From contig JANYGM010000368.1 of the NCBI GenBank assembly GCA_025362415.1, positions 1 to 6,786 on the forward strand: a stretch of 6,786 nt of DNA. Direction: 5' to 3'. A program made the position numbers and the translations under genes. Shown here piece after piece: positions 1-5,755 of the stretch (the first letter of the stretch is position 1; each line of letters opens with the position of its first letter). Below the pieces are notes generated by a model. The model did not search any database, was not told the DNA's origin, and worked only from the letters and a program-made list of their open reading frames with translations. The DNA is from a bacterium. Lineage in GTDB: Bacteria; Bacteroidota; Bacteroidia; Cytophagales; Thermonemataceae.

Positions 1-170
1 CTTGTTTCTAATGGAATAGGACGCTCTGGGTTAATTTTTTTGGTTTGAATGATTTTCTCGCCATTTGGCATTATTTTGATGAAAGAATATTCTACAATTC
101 TATCATTTACGATACTTATGCCTGTAGTTTCTAAGTCAAAAAATACAAGAGGTTTTTTAAGATGCAACAT
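1..170 (-). CDS. DnaQ-like DEDDh 3'-5' exonuclease, N-terminal part (cut by window edge)
   Basis: The reverse complement reads from an ATG at 168-170 through 56 codons with no stop to the window edge. The N-terminus begins MLHLKKPLVFFDLETTG, which is the Exo I motif of the DEDDh exonuclease superfamily (DNA polymerase III epsilon, RNase T and relatives). Asp12 and Glu14 are the expected metal ligands. The following stretch (NDRIVEYSFIKIMPNGEK) matches the second strand region of this fold. Known family members remove nucleotides from 3' ends of DNA or RNA. Exo II, Exo III and the catalytic His lie outside the window, so the exact subfamily cannot be told; it could be a stand-alone epsilon-like proofreader or a DnaQ-helicase type protein. 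There is no Shine-Dalgarno sequence, as is normal in Bacteroidota. It is divergent from the kinase-like gene at 478. Any plus-strand reading here is a shadow. Confidence 0.85.
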   Translation of the reverse strand, partial: MLHLKKPLVFFDLETTGISIVNDRIVEYSFIKIMPNGEKIIQTKKINPERPIPLET

Positions 171-242
171 TAAATTTATTTTTCTGATTATTTTTAAATC
201 TATATTTTTACATAATTATTTGATTATGAAAAGATTATATTT

Positions 243-288
243 ATTGTATTCATTCATAATTTATAATTCATAATTCACAATTATTTAA
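243..288 (-). repeat. Dispersed AATTNNN heptamer element, minus orientation
   Basis: Read on the minus strand this is TAAATAATTGTG, then AATTATG, AATTATA and AATTATG, closing with AATGAATACAA. It is one of nine such elements in the window. With the plus-oriented copy at 354-394 it forms a divergent pair in the 307-bp gap between the exonuclease and the kinase-like gene. Apart from these repeats that gap holds T- and A-runs and two TATTTTTG boxes (297-304 minus, 409-416 plus) that fit the Bacteroidota -7 consensus. Neither box has a TTTG at the right -33 spacing, so I do not call promoters here. Confidence 0.8.
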
Positions 289-353
289 TTTTTTTACAAA
301 AATAGCATATTTTATTGATTTTTTTTTACCTTCACAAAATAATCCTACAAAGT

Positions 354-394
354 AATTGTGAATTGTGAATTGTGAATTGTGAATGAATACAAAA
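354..394 (+). repeat. Dispersed AATTNNN heptamer element, four perfect AATTGTG units
   Basis: Four consecutive AATTGTG heptamers occupy 354-381 and run straight into AATGAATACAAAAT. This is the cleanest copy of the family in the window. It lies about 85 bp upstream of the kinase-like start, in the leader or promoter region and not after a stop codon. The unit number differs between copies, which suggests slippage. Confidence 0.85.
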
Positions 395-477
395 TATTGA
401 TAATTAGATATTTTTGTATAAAAAACAGTTCCAAATAACTCTAAATAGTTGCTTATAAACGAACTAAAGCAATTATT

Positions 478-1479
478 ATGAAAAAGATTTTAACCCATTT
501 TAATTATTTTTGGCTGCTTTTTTTGTGTATTCCTACATATATACACGCACAAAATGCGCCTACCAACACGAATGAAGCTCGTTTGGAAGCTATTTTGCTT
601 AATTCTGGCGTGTTTGTAGTATTTGTGGTACTTTTTATGGGGCTGATTATTTTTTTTAGGAATAGAACGCAAAATTCTCAATTTAAAAAACAAAATGATA
701 CAATGCGCTCACAGGCACGTGAAATAGCTAAATCAAATACAGAATTTATCAAGCTAAAAACACGTACAGACGAAATAGAACACGAAAAAAATAGCATTAT
801 CAGCATTATTTCTAATGATTTGAAAAAACCGTTTAACCGTATTATTTCATTAGTGGATTTGATACGTTTGGAAGGAATAGAAAAACTTAGCCAAAATCAA
901 GTAGAATATTTGGGCAAAATGAGCCAAGTGGTACAAGATGGGCTTATTATTATTCAGAATCTGTTGGATAGCAAAGTAATTGAAGACTACAAAAAAGAAA
1001 TCCAAATAGAACGCCTAAATATCATTAGTACCATTCAGCAAGCTATAAAACGACATAAAGGATACGCACAAACCAAAAATATCAACATAGAATTTGTGCC
1101 AAGCAAAAGTAAAATAGAATATCGTACAGATGAGTTTTTCTTAACACGTATTACTGAAAATCTTATTTCAAACGCAATAAAATTTTCTCCAGAAGGCAAA
1201 AAAATATACGTTAAACTGCGAGATAATGAAGAAAATATACGTTTGGAAGTGAAAGATGAAGGTTTAGGAATTTGTGTAGAAGACCAAGCAAAACTTTTTA
1301 TCAAACATCAAATTTTCAAAAATAGAGCAACCGCAGGAGAAAGTTCGTCTGGGCTTGGTTTGTCTGTGGTAAAGTCGCTTGTAGATGAATTAAACGGCAA
1401 AATTTGGTGCGAAAGTCAAGAAGGGAAAGGGGCAACTTTCATTTTGGAGCTTCCTAAAAATGTAGTGAAATATTACTAA
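478..1479 (+). CDS. Membrane-anchored histidine-kinase-like protein lacking the phosphoacceptor His
   Basis: The 333-residue protein has a signal-like N-terminus (1-24, ending YIHA before Q25), about 20 extracytoplasmic residues, one membrane segment (about 44-60), a coiled coil (about 66-105), a HisKA-like helix pair and a C-terminal HATPase_c domain. The ATP site looks complete: N box E227-N228 to N232, G1 box D260-E-G-L-G264, and G2 box G292-L-G-L295. In the H box, however, ISNDLKKPFNR has Asn113 (codon AAT, 814-816) where family members have the phosphorylated His (consensus SHDL or SHEL). One base change from CAT would explain it. The acidic neighbour D114 and the Pro are kept. It may act as a pseudokinase, a phosphatase-only partner or a heterodimer partner of another kinase; this is inference. 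There is almost no sensor region and no response regulator beside it. The ATG at 478 is chosen because it gives the signal sequence. LolD follows after 51 bp. Confidence 0.85.
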   Translation: MKKILTHFNYFWLLFLCIPTYIHAQNAPTNTNEARLEAILLNSGVFVVFVVLFMGLIIFFRNRTQNSQFKKQNDTMRSQAREIAKSNTEFIKLKTRTDEIEHEKNSIISIISNDLKKPFNRIISLVDLIRLEGIEKLSQNQVEYLGKMSQVVQDGLIIIQNLLDSKVIEDYKKEIQIERLNIISTIQQAIKRHKGYAQTKNINIEFVPSKSKIEYRTDEFFLTRITENLISNAIKFSPEGKKIYVKLRDNEENIRLEVKDEGLGICVEDQAKLFIKHQIFKNRATAGESSSGLGLSVVKSLVDELNGKIWCESQEGKGATFILELPKNVVKYY

Positions 1480-1483
1480 AATA

Positions 1484-1520
1484 ATAGCCCCTAAATCCCC
1501 AAAGGGGACTTTAATACAAT
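1484..1520 (+). repeat. Hairpin CCCC-AAA-GGGG with flanks, between kinase-like gene and ABC gene
   Basis: AGCCCCTAAATCCCC, AAA, GGGGACTTT forms a stem of C1497-C1500 with G1504-G1507, extended by T1496-A1508 and, past one mismatch, A-T pairs. It is followed by AATACAATAAAA, close to the GAATACAA tail seen at other repeats here. From memory, similar CCCTAAATCCCC...GGGGACTT hairpins recur between genes of many Bacteroidota; this could not be checked. There is no long T-run directly after the stem, so it is probably a dispersed repeat or processing site, not a strong terminator. Transcription may pass through to the ABC gene. Confidence 0.6.
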
Positions 1521-1530
1521 AAAAAAATAT

Positions 1531-2181
1531 ATGATTAAAATTGAAAATATCAGTAAAAGCTATAAAAAATTACAAGTTCTCAAAAATATCAATTTGCACA
1601 TACAAAAAGGAGAGGTTTTGGCTATTGTGGGCGCATCTGGTGCAGGGAAAAGTACACTTTTGCATATTATTGGTACACTTGACCGCCCAGACGTTGGAAA
1701 TGTACTTTTCAATGACCAAAATATCACCCAATTATCAGAAAAAGCACTTTCTACACTAAGAAATAATAAAATTGGCTTTATTTTTCAGTTTCATAATCTT
1801 TTACCAGAATTTACGGCACTAGAAAATGTCTGTTTACCTGCGTGGATAGGCAAAAAAGACGACAAAACTACTCGTGAGCGTGCCAAAATGTTACTTGAAA
1901 TGCTAAATTTAGGTGAAAGGATAAACCATTTTCCTTCGCAACTCTCTGGCGGTGAGCAACAAAGAGTGGCAGTAGCTCGTGCCTTAATCAATTCTCCTGA
2001 TATTGTACTAGCTGATGAGCCTAGTGGGAATTTGGACTCCAAAAATGCACAAGAATTGCATCATATTTTCTTTGATTTGAGAGAAAAATTTAACCAAACT
2101 TTCGTGATTGTTACTCATAATGAAACACTTGCAAAAATGGCTGACCGTACTATTGTGTTGCAAGATGGAAATATTATTTAA
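1531..2181 (+). CDS. lolD: ABC transporter ATPase, LolD type
   Basis: This is a single ABC ATPase domain of 216 residues, the usual size for LolD. Walker A GASGAGKST is at 34-42, Q-loop Gln86 in FQFHN, signature LSGGEQQR at 138-145, Walker B DIVLADEP at 157-164 with catalytic Glu163, D-loop SGNLD at 165-169 and switch His196. All key residues are intact. The ADEPSGNLDS and VTHNETLA contexts match the LolD/MacB/FtsE (MacB-like) branch and look like Bacteroidota LolD. LolD powers the LolCE inner-membrane complex, which releases outer-membrane lipoproteins to LolA. No LolC/E membrane subunit is in the window, so the assignment rests on the ATPase alone; another MacB-type exporter ATPase remains possible. 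The start is the ATG right after an A-rich leader. It lies 51 bp after the kinase-like gene and 49 bp before the sulfoxide reductase, so co-transcription is plausible. Confidence 0.9.
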   Translation: MIKIENISKSYKKLQVLKNINLHIQKGEVLAIVGASGAGKSTLLHIIGTLDRPDVGNVLFNDQNITQLSEKALSTLRNNKIGFIFQFHNLLPEFTALENVCLPAWIGKKDDKTTRERAKMLLEMLNLGERINHFPSQLSGGEQQRVAVARALINSPDIVLADEPSGNLDSKNAQELHHIFFDLREKFNQTFVIVTHNETLAKMADRTIVLQDGNII

Positions 2182-2230
2182 CATTGTATCTTATTGACTA
2201 TCAAAAATCTATATAATTCATAATCAAAAA

Positions 2231-2722
2231 ATGGCTGAAACACTTATTTTGCCCACTTCTGGCACACGTACAGAAATTTATCAAACAATTATACCTCAAA
2301 TAAAAGCAATTTTATCTGCAGAAACAGACCTTATTGCTAATCTTGCTAATGTTACTGCTATCATTAAAGAGGCTTTAGGTTTCTTTTGGGTGGGTTTTTA
2401 TGTCGTGAAAGATAATCAGTTGGTGCTTGCGCCATTTCAGGGAACGCTTGCTTGTACACGCATACCCTTTCATAAAGGCGTTTGTGGGGCGTGTTATACA
2501 CAAGAAAAGACAATCATTGTGCCTGATGTAGAAAAATTTGAAGGGCATATTGCTTGTAGTTCTGCCTCTAAATCAGAAATTGTTGTGCCATTATTTGCTG
2601 GAGGGAAAGTAGTAGCTGTTTTTGATATTGATAGTGACAAATTAGAGGATTTTTCTGAAATAGATAAAATTGCTTTAGAACAAATTACGCAAATGTTAGA
2701 AAAATTCTTTATTATGGCATAA
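2231..2722 (+). CDS. msrC: Free methionine-(R)-sulfoxide reductase (GAF-domain fRMsr)
   Basis: The 163-residue single GAF-domain protein is the size of the fRMsr family (E. coli MsrC/YebR, yeast fRMsr). These cytoplasmic enzymes reduce free L-methionine-(R)-sulfoxide to methionine through Cys chemistry recycled by thioredoxin. Three family cysteines are present in ACTRIP, KGVCG and GHIAC: Cys75, Cys85 and Cys109. Their spacing (10, then 24) equals that of E. coli Cys84, Cys94 and Cys118 as I remember them. The substrate-binding acids also line up: Glu116, Asp132 and Asp134 (FDIDS). An extra Cys88 is present. A signalling-only GAF domain is therefore unlikely. It is the last gene of the plus-strand run, ending before a strong terminator. 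It suggests that the run is linked to oxidative damage repair, but co-regulation with the kinase-like gene is only inferred from spacing. Confidence 0.93.
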   Translation: MAETLILPTSGTRTEIYQTIIPQIKAILSAETDLIANLANVTAIIKEALGFFWVGFYVVKDNQLVLAPFQGTLACTRIPFHKGVCGACYTQEKTIIVPDVEKFEGHIACSSASKSEIVVPLFAGGKVVAVFDIDSDKLEDFSEIDKIALEQITQMLEKFFIMA

Positions 2723-2723
2723 G

Positions 2724-2750
2724 GAATTGAATTGTGAATGAATATAAAAT
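2724..2750 (+). repeat. Short heptamer element directly after the fRMsr stop
   Basis: GAATTGAATTGTGAATGAATATAAAAT starts two bases after the TAA. It has one full AATTGTG unit and the tail AATGAATATAAAAT, one base different from the GAATACAA tail of other copies. Confidence 0.7.
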
Positions 2751-2777
2751 GTTTATAATCAAGTAATTATAAAATAC

Positions 2778-2811
2778 AAAAGCACTTTCTAAATATTTAG
2801 AAAGTGCTTTT
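2778..2811. terminator. Bidirectional intrinsic terminator between converging genes
   Basis: A perfect 34-bp palindrome has 17-bp arms: AAAAGCACTTTCTAAAT pairs with its complement through 2795-2811. Its A-rich left and T-rich right ends give a U-tract in either direction (TTTTATTTT on plus, TTTTGTATTTT on minus). It lies 55 bp after the fRMsr stop and 63 bp beyond the stop of the last TerD gene, so it can end both transcripts. Confidence 0.88.
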
Positions 2812-2830
2812 ATTTTAAAACTAGGAATAA

Positions 2831-2870
2831 TTTGTATTTTCCGTAATTCGTAATTGATAATTCGTAATTG
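2831..2870 (-). repeat. Heptamer element (AATTACG type) directly after the distal terD stop
   Basis: On the minus strand, five bases after the TAG, the sequence runs AATTACG, AATTATC, AATTACG, AATTACG and then GAAAATACAAATT. The 28 bases at 2843-2870 are identical to 3541-3568 behind the other terD gene. Confidence 0.8.
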
Positions 2871-2874
2871 GAAA

Positions 2875-3435
2875 CTACACATACATATCCACATAACCTT
2901 GTAAGCCTTTTTGCGCACCTGCACCAGTTGCAACAAAATGCCATTCATTTTCTTCTAAACGCAAACGCCCAAATTCCATATCTGTATCACGAGCATTATT
3001 TTGGTCAAGACTGTAACGCACTATTTCTCTATTACTTTCTACATCAACAATACGCACATACGCCTCACTCAAAAGCCCAAAATGATGATTTCTTTGTTGC
3101 GCTTCGTGTATGCTCACAACCACAATTAACTCTTTGATATTGTGGTTAATAGCGGGTAAGTTAGCAAGAATTATCTCATCATCATTGTCCCCTAAACCTG
3201 TACGGTTGTCGCCTGTGTGTTGCAAACCGCCATCAGGAGATTTCAAATTATTATAGAAGATAAAGTATTCATCAGCAGGTACTTTTCCTGCTGCATTAAC
3301 CATAAAAATAGAGGCATCTAAGTCAATGGTATTGTTAGAAACTACGTCCCAACCAAGTCCAATAAATATTTTTTTGAGTGCAGGTTCTTTTTTTGTAAGG
3401 TTAAGCCTGCCCCCTTTTGAAAGCGTGATAGACAT
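2875..3435 (-). CDS. terD: TerD-family stress protein, distal copy
   Basis: This 186-residue protein is a single TerD domain of usual length. It begins MSITLSKGGRLNLTKKEP and shows the family landmarks in order: GLGWD (26-30), DLDASIFM (38-45), DEYFIFYNN (55-63), the acidic Ca2+-binding segment HTGDNRTGLGDNDDE (73-87), SIHEA (108-112) and a C-terminal GAGAQKGLQGYVDMYV. TerD proteins bind calcium and belong to the tellurite, phage and colicin resistance (Ter) stress systems; their biochemical output is still unclear. It differs from the upstream copy at 29 of 186 positions (about 84% identity), with residues 154-186 identical. It lacks the usual ter partners (terA, terB, terC, terZ) in this window. 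Its leader consists of a heptamer repeat that reaches within five bases of the ATG. It is the last gene of the minus-strand block. Confidence 0.93.
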   Translation of the reverse strand: MSITLSKGGRLNLTKKEPALKKIFIGLGWDVVSNNTIDLDASIFMVNAAGKVPADEYFIFYNNLKSPDGGLQHTGDNRTGLGDNDDEIILANLPAINHNIKELIVVVSIHEAQQRNHHFGLLSEAYVRIVDVESNREIVRYSLDQNNARDTDMEFGRLRLEENEWHFVATGAGAQKGLQGYVDMYV

Positions 3436-3439
3436 TTTT

Positions 3440-3490
3440 AATTATGAATTTTTAATTGTGAATTGTGAATTTTGAATGAATACAAAAAAT
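3440..3490 (+). repeat. Heptamer element (plus orientation) forming the leader of distal terD
   Basis: AATTATG, AATTTTT, AATTGTG, AATTGTG and AATTTTG are followed by AATGAATACAAAA. It ends only a few bases from the start codon of the minus-strand terD gene, so its complement would be the 5' leader of that mRNA. It has no counterpart upstream of the other terD copy, so it was probably gained or lost after the duplication. Confidence 0.75.
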
Positions 3491-3527
3491 ATTTAAAACA
3501 ATAATAAATTATATTTGACTAGACATA

Positions 3528-3568
3528 AATTGTATTTTTTGTAATTCGTAATTGATAATTCGTAATTG
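3528..3568 (-). repeat. Heptamer element (AATTACG type) directly after the proximal terD stop
   Basis: The minus strand reads AATTACG, AATTATC, AATTACG, AATTACA, then AAAAATACAATTTAT, starting five bases past the stop. Together with 3440-3490 it forms a convergent pair in the 138-bp gap between the two terD genes. Confidence 0.8.
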
Positions 3569-3573
3569 AAAAA

Positions 3574-4134
3574 CTACACATACATATCCACATAACCTTG
3601 TAAGCCTTTCTGCGCACCCGCACCAGTTGCGACAAAATGCCATTCATTTTCTTCTAAACGCAAACGTCCAAATTCTATATCTGTATCACGAGAACTATTT
3701 TGGTCAAGGTTGTAACGCACTATTTCTCTGTTATTTTCTACATCAACAATACGAATATAAGCCTCTTTCAAAAGTCCAAAATGATGGTTTCTTTCGCTAG
3801 CTTCGTGTATGCTTACGACCACAATAAGTTCCTTTATATTAGTACTTACGGTAGCCAAATTAGCTAAAACCATCTCATCATCAGCATCACCCACGCCTGT
3901 ACGGTTGTCACCTGTGTGTTGTACGCTATTGTCGGGGGATTTTAGGTTGTTGTAAAATATGAAATATTCATCAGTCGGTACTTTTCCAGCTGCTGTAACC
4001 ATAAAAACAGAGGCATCTAAATCAACAGAATTATTGCTGACCATATCCCAACCTAGCCCAATAAGAATTTTTTTGAGTGCAGGTTCTTTTTTTGTAAGGT
4101 TGAGTTTACCACCTTTTGAAAGCGTAATTGACAT
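3574..4134 (-). CDS. terD: TerD-family stress protein, proximal copy
   Basis: A complete 186-residue TerD domain with the same landmarks as its downstream paralogue: GLGWD (26-30), DLDASVFM (38-45), DEYFIFYNN (55-63), the calcium-binding acidic segment HTGDNRTGVGDADDE (73-87) and SIHEA (108-112). Compared with the distal copy, the calcium region has Ala84 in place of Asn84; the substitutions cluster at 69-71, 94-98 and 113-114, which may tune metal binding or partners. The start codons are 699 bp apart, marking a tandem duplication. Its leader is different: AC-rich on the minus strand, with a 9-bp hairpin further up at 4215-4236. It follows the PspA-like gene by 139 bp on the same strand, so shared transcription is possible but not shown. 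The initiator ATG is fixed by the conserved MSITLSKGG start. Confidence 0.93.
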   Translation of the reverse strand: MSITLSKGGKLNLTKKEPALKKILIGLGWDMVSNNSVDLDASVFMVTAAGKVPTDEYFIFYNNLKSPDNSVQHTGDNRTGVGDADDEMVLANLATVSTNIKELIVVVSIHEASERNHHFGLLKEAYIRIVDVENNREIVRYNLDQNSSRDTDIEFGRLRLEENEWHFVATGAGAQKGLQGYVDMYV

Positions 4135-4214
4135 GTTTTTTTGTTGTTTGTTGCTGTAAAATTCAGTTATTTTTTGTAGGTAATTTGATGTTTTTTAAGT
4201 GTGAGTGTATATGT

Positions 4215-4236
4215 TGGTTTGTGGGGACACAAACCA
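4215..4236. repeat. 9-bp stem hairpin upstream of the proximal terD
   Basis: TGGTTTGTG at 4215-4223 pairs perfectly with CACAAACCA at 4228-4236, leaving a four-base loop (GGGA on plus, a GNRA type; TCCC on minus). No U-run follows on the minus strand, the direction of transcription here, so it is a weak terminator candidate. It may be a dispersed REP-like hairpin or an mRNA processing or stability element between the PspA-like gene and terD. Confidence 0.6.
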
Positions 4237-4243
4237 CGAATAT

Positions 4244-4273
4244 TTTAATTCACAATTCATAATTCACAATTAT
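4244..4273 (-). repeat. Heptamer element touching the PspA-like stop codon
   Basis: On the minus strand the TAA stop runs straight into ATAATTGTGAATTATG, AATTGTG and AATTAAAAT. The tract starts within two bases of the stop. There is no GAATACAA tail; ATATTCGTGG and the hairpin at 4215-4236 follow. Confidence 0.75.
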
Positions 4274-5545
4274 TTAGTCCTTAAAAAAATCTTCAATATT
4301 CTTCTTTGGATTTTCTGTTTTTTCCTTATTTTCTCCAAAAAAATCTTTTAAAGCATCTTTCTGATTATTTTCTTCTATTTTAGTTTCCTTGAAAAAATCT
4401 TCCATTTCTGCTTTTATTTTGTCTGCTTTGGAGTTTTTAACGTCATTTGAGAAGAAATCTTGTAAATTATTTGGTATAATTTCTTTGCTAATTTCCTTTG
4501 TATTTTCTTTGGCAAAAAAATCTTCCAACTTTTCTGTTTTTTTCTCAATTTCGTTATTTTTCACCTCAAAAAAGCTATCAATATTTTTCTTTTCTGGTAG
4601 AATTTCTTTGGTAACATCTTTGGCAAAAAAATCTTCTAATTTTTCTGTTTTTTTCTCTACTTCATTATTTTTTACCTCAAAAAAACTATCAATATTTTTC
4701 TTTTCTGGTAGAATTTCTTTGGTAACTTCTTTTGCAAAAAAACCTTCTAATTTTTCTGTTTTGTTTGGAACTACATCATTTTTAGCATCAAAAAAGCCTT
4801 CAACTTGTACTTTTTTGTTTTTTTCTTGCTTATGAATAAATTGTTTTTCTTCTTTTTCAATATCATTGCCCAAAATTAGTTGAATTTTTTTGTTGAAATT
4901 CTTTTCCGCAAGTTCTTTTTGACGTTTTTCTTCCTGCAAAATATCCTCATTAAGCGCATTAAGGTCAGTTTTGGAGGAAATATTGAGTTTTGCAAATTCT
5001 TCTTCAAACTCATCTTTTTCCACATAACCTTCTATTTCCAACTTCATTATTTCCTCATCAAAGGCATTGGTAGAATTATTGAGGTCTTCCAAACGCTGTG
5101 CCATTTCTTTTTGAGTGTTGGCATTGGCGAGTTGTGCGCCCAAAATAGCTTTTTTGGAGCGTATTTCCTCTGCTTGCATTTGCATTTTATTGAGTTGCAA
5201 CTCCAATTTACGCACATTAGCAGACATTTGTTTGTACAAATCTTCATATTGTACCACAAAATTATCATTATTAGCCTTATCCGCAAGCAAACCTTTGGCA
5301 ATAGTTTCTTTTTTTTCTTTCATTGCCTGCGCTGCATCTTTATACAATCTATCAGATTTTTGTTGATAGGCAGCAAGTTTTTCTCCAATTTCGTTTTGAG
5401 AAGTCATAGCTGTTTGAAGTGCATTAGCACTTTTCATTACAGACTGCTCCATTTCTCTAATCACCAAATCCAGGCTTTCCTCTGGAGAAAGTACCTTTTC
5501 AGGTGTATTAGAGGATTTTCCAAACAAATTTTGTAACCAACCCAT
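4274..5545 (-). CDS. PspA/IM30-like coiled-coil protein with C-terminal (E/D)xFF repeat tail
   Basis: This protein has 423 residues, against about 220-230 for classical PspA. It starts MGWLQNLFGK, an amphipathic start like PspA's MGIF helix, and residues about 20-215 form the helical hairpin and coiled-coil body (EESLDLVIREMEQSV, then long Lys/Glu/Gln heptads to RQKELAEKNFNKK). PspA/IM30/Vipp1 proteins are ESCRT-III relatives that bind and stabilise inner membranes under envelope stress. From about 246 to the end there is a charged, probably disordered tail with ten motifs of the form hydrophobic-(E/D/Q/K)-(D/G/S)-F-F, FF pairs at 251, 269, 288, 306, 325, 343, 364, 384, 402 and 420. Spacing is 18-21 residues, and the last copy ends the protein. 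I know of no such tail in PspA; it could be a multivalent docking array. The gene lies between a small lipoprotein gene and two terD genes, all on the same strand. Confidence 0.85.
   Translation of the reverse strand: MGWLQNLFGKSSNTPEKVLSPEESLDLVIREMEQSVMKSANALQTAMTSQNEIGEKLAAYQQKSDRLYKDAAQAMKEKKETIAKGLLADKANNDNFVVQYEDLYKQMSANVRKLELQLNKMQMQAEEIRSKKAILGAQLANANTQKEMAQRLEDLNNSTNAFDEEIMKLEIEGYVEKDEFEEEFAKLNISSKTDLNALNEDILQEEKRQKELAEKNFNKKIQLILGNDIEKEEKQFIHKQEKNKKVQVEGFFDAKNDVVPNKTEKLEGFFAKEVTKEILPEKKNIDSFFEVKNNEVEKKTEKLEDFFAKDVTKEILPEKKNIDSFFEVKNNEIEKKTEKLEDFFAKENTKEISKEIIPNNLQDFFSNDVKNSKADKIKAEMEDFFKETKIEENNQKDALKDFFGENKEKTENPKKNIEDFFKD
4493..4762 (-). repeat. 111-bp in-frame tandem duplication inside the PspA-like gene
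   Basis: Residues 262-298 (DNA 4652-4762) and 299-335 (4541-4651) are two 37-residue units, each with one LE(G/D)FFA and one IDSFFE motif. A third unit starts at residue 336 and diverges after about 15 residues. The DNA is nearly identical: a stretch of about 40 bases around TTTCTTTTCTGGTAGAATTT is the same in both copies. This points to recent expansion and to length variation between strains. Confidence 0.88.
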
Positions 5546-5661
5546 AAAAATTATACATTAAAGTTTTGAAAAGTTATAATGATAAAACATAATTTCAGTA
5601 AGATAGGTTTATTTTTTTGATTTGGTGTTATTTTTCTTTTTTTCCTTTGAAAATAATAAGC

Positions 5662-5693
5662 AAAAAAGGGTAGTTTTCAATTAGAAAACTACC
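5662..5693 (-). terminator. Intrinsic terminator after the small lipoprotein gene
   Basis: On the minus strand GGTAGTTTTC (5693-5684), a five-base loop and GAAAACTACC (5678-5669) form a perfect 10-bp stem followed by CTTTTTT (5668-5662). It lies 63 bp beyond the lipoprotein stop and about 115 bp before the PspA-like start. It would end the lipoprotein transcript or attenuate read-through into the stress genes. Confidence 0.85.
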
Positions 5694-5720
5694 AAGTTTA
5701 TTTTATACAATACATTGTTT

Positions 5721-5755
5721 TAACTCACAATTCACAACTCACAGTTCACAATTAT
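5721..5755 (-). repeat. Degenerate heptamer element directly after the lipoprotein stop
   Basis: On the minus strand, after the TAA, the sequence is ATAATTGTG, AACTGTG, AGTTGTG, AATTGTG, AGTTAAAAC. It has period seven with point changes at the second and third positions, so it looks like an older copy of the family. Confidence 0.75.

Noticed and set aside
49..273. Plus-strand ORF of 74 codons at the left edge
   Set aside because: It is antisense to the exonuclease N-terminus, whose FFDLETTG motif is clear, and it runs on into repeat DNA; its product resembles nothing.
354..381. CRISPR-like array
   Set aside because: The units are seven bases with no spacers, so this is a short tandem repeat.
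2231..2722. GAF domain as a cyclic-nucleotide or signalling sensor
   Set aside because: The three Cys with fRMsr spacing and the Glu and Asp binding residues indicate the reductase.
3959..4159. Plus-strand ORF of 66 codons over the start of the proximal terD
   Set aside because: It is antisense to the highly conserved TerD N-terminus and has no independent support.
4389..5536. Long plus-strand open frames of 148 and 218 codons
   Set aside because: They are Phe/Ser/Leu-rich mirrors of the Lys/Glu-rich PspA-like gene, and the 148-codon one only reflects the 111-bp repeats.
5546..5660. Sigma-54 or TAnnTTTG promoter directly before the PspA-like gene
   Set aside because: The minus strand shows only a near miss, TAACTTTT without the G, and no TGGCA/TTGCA pair, so none is called.
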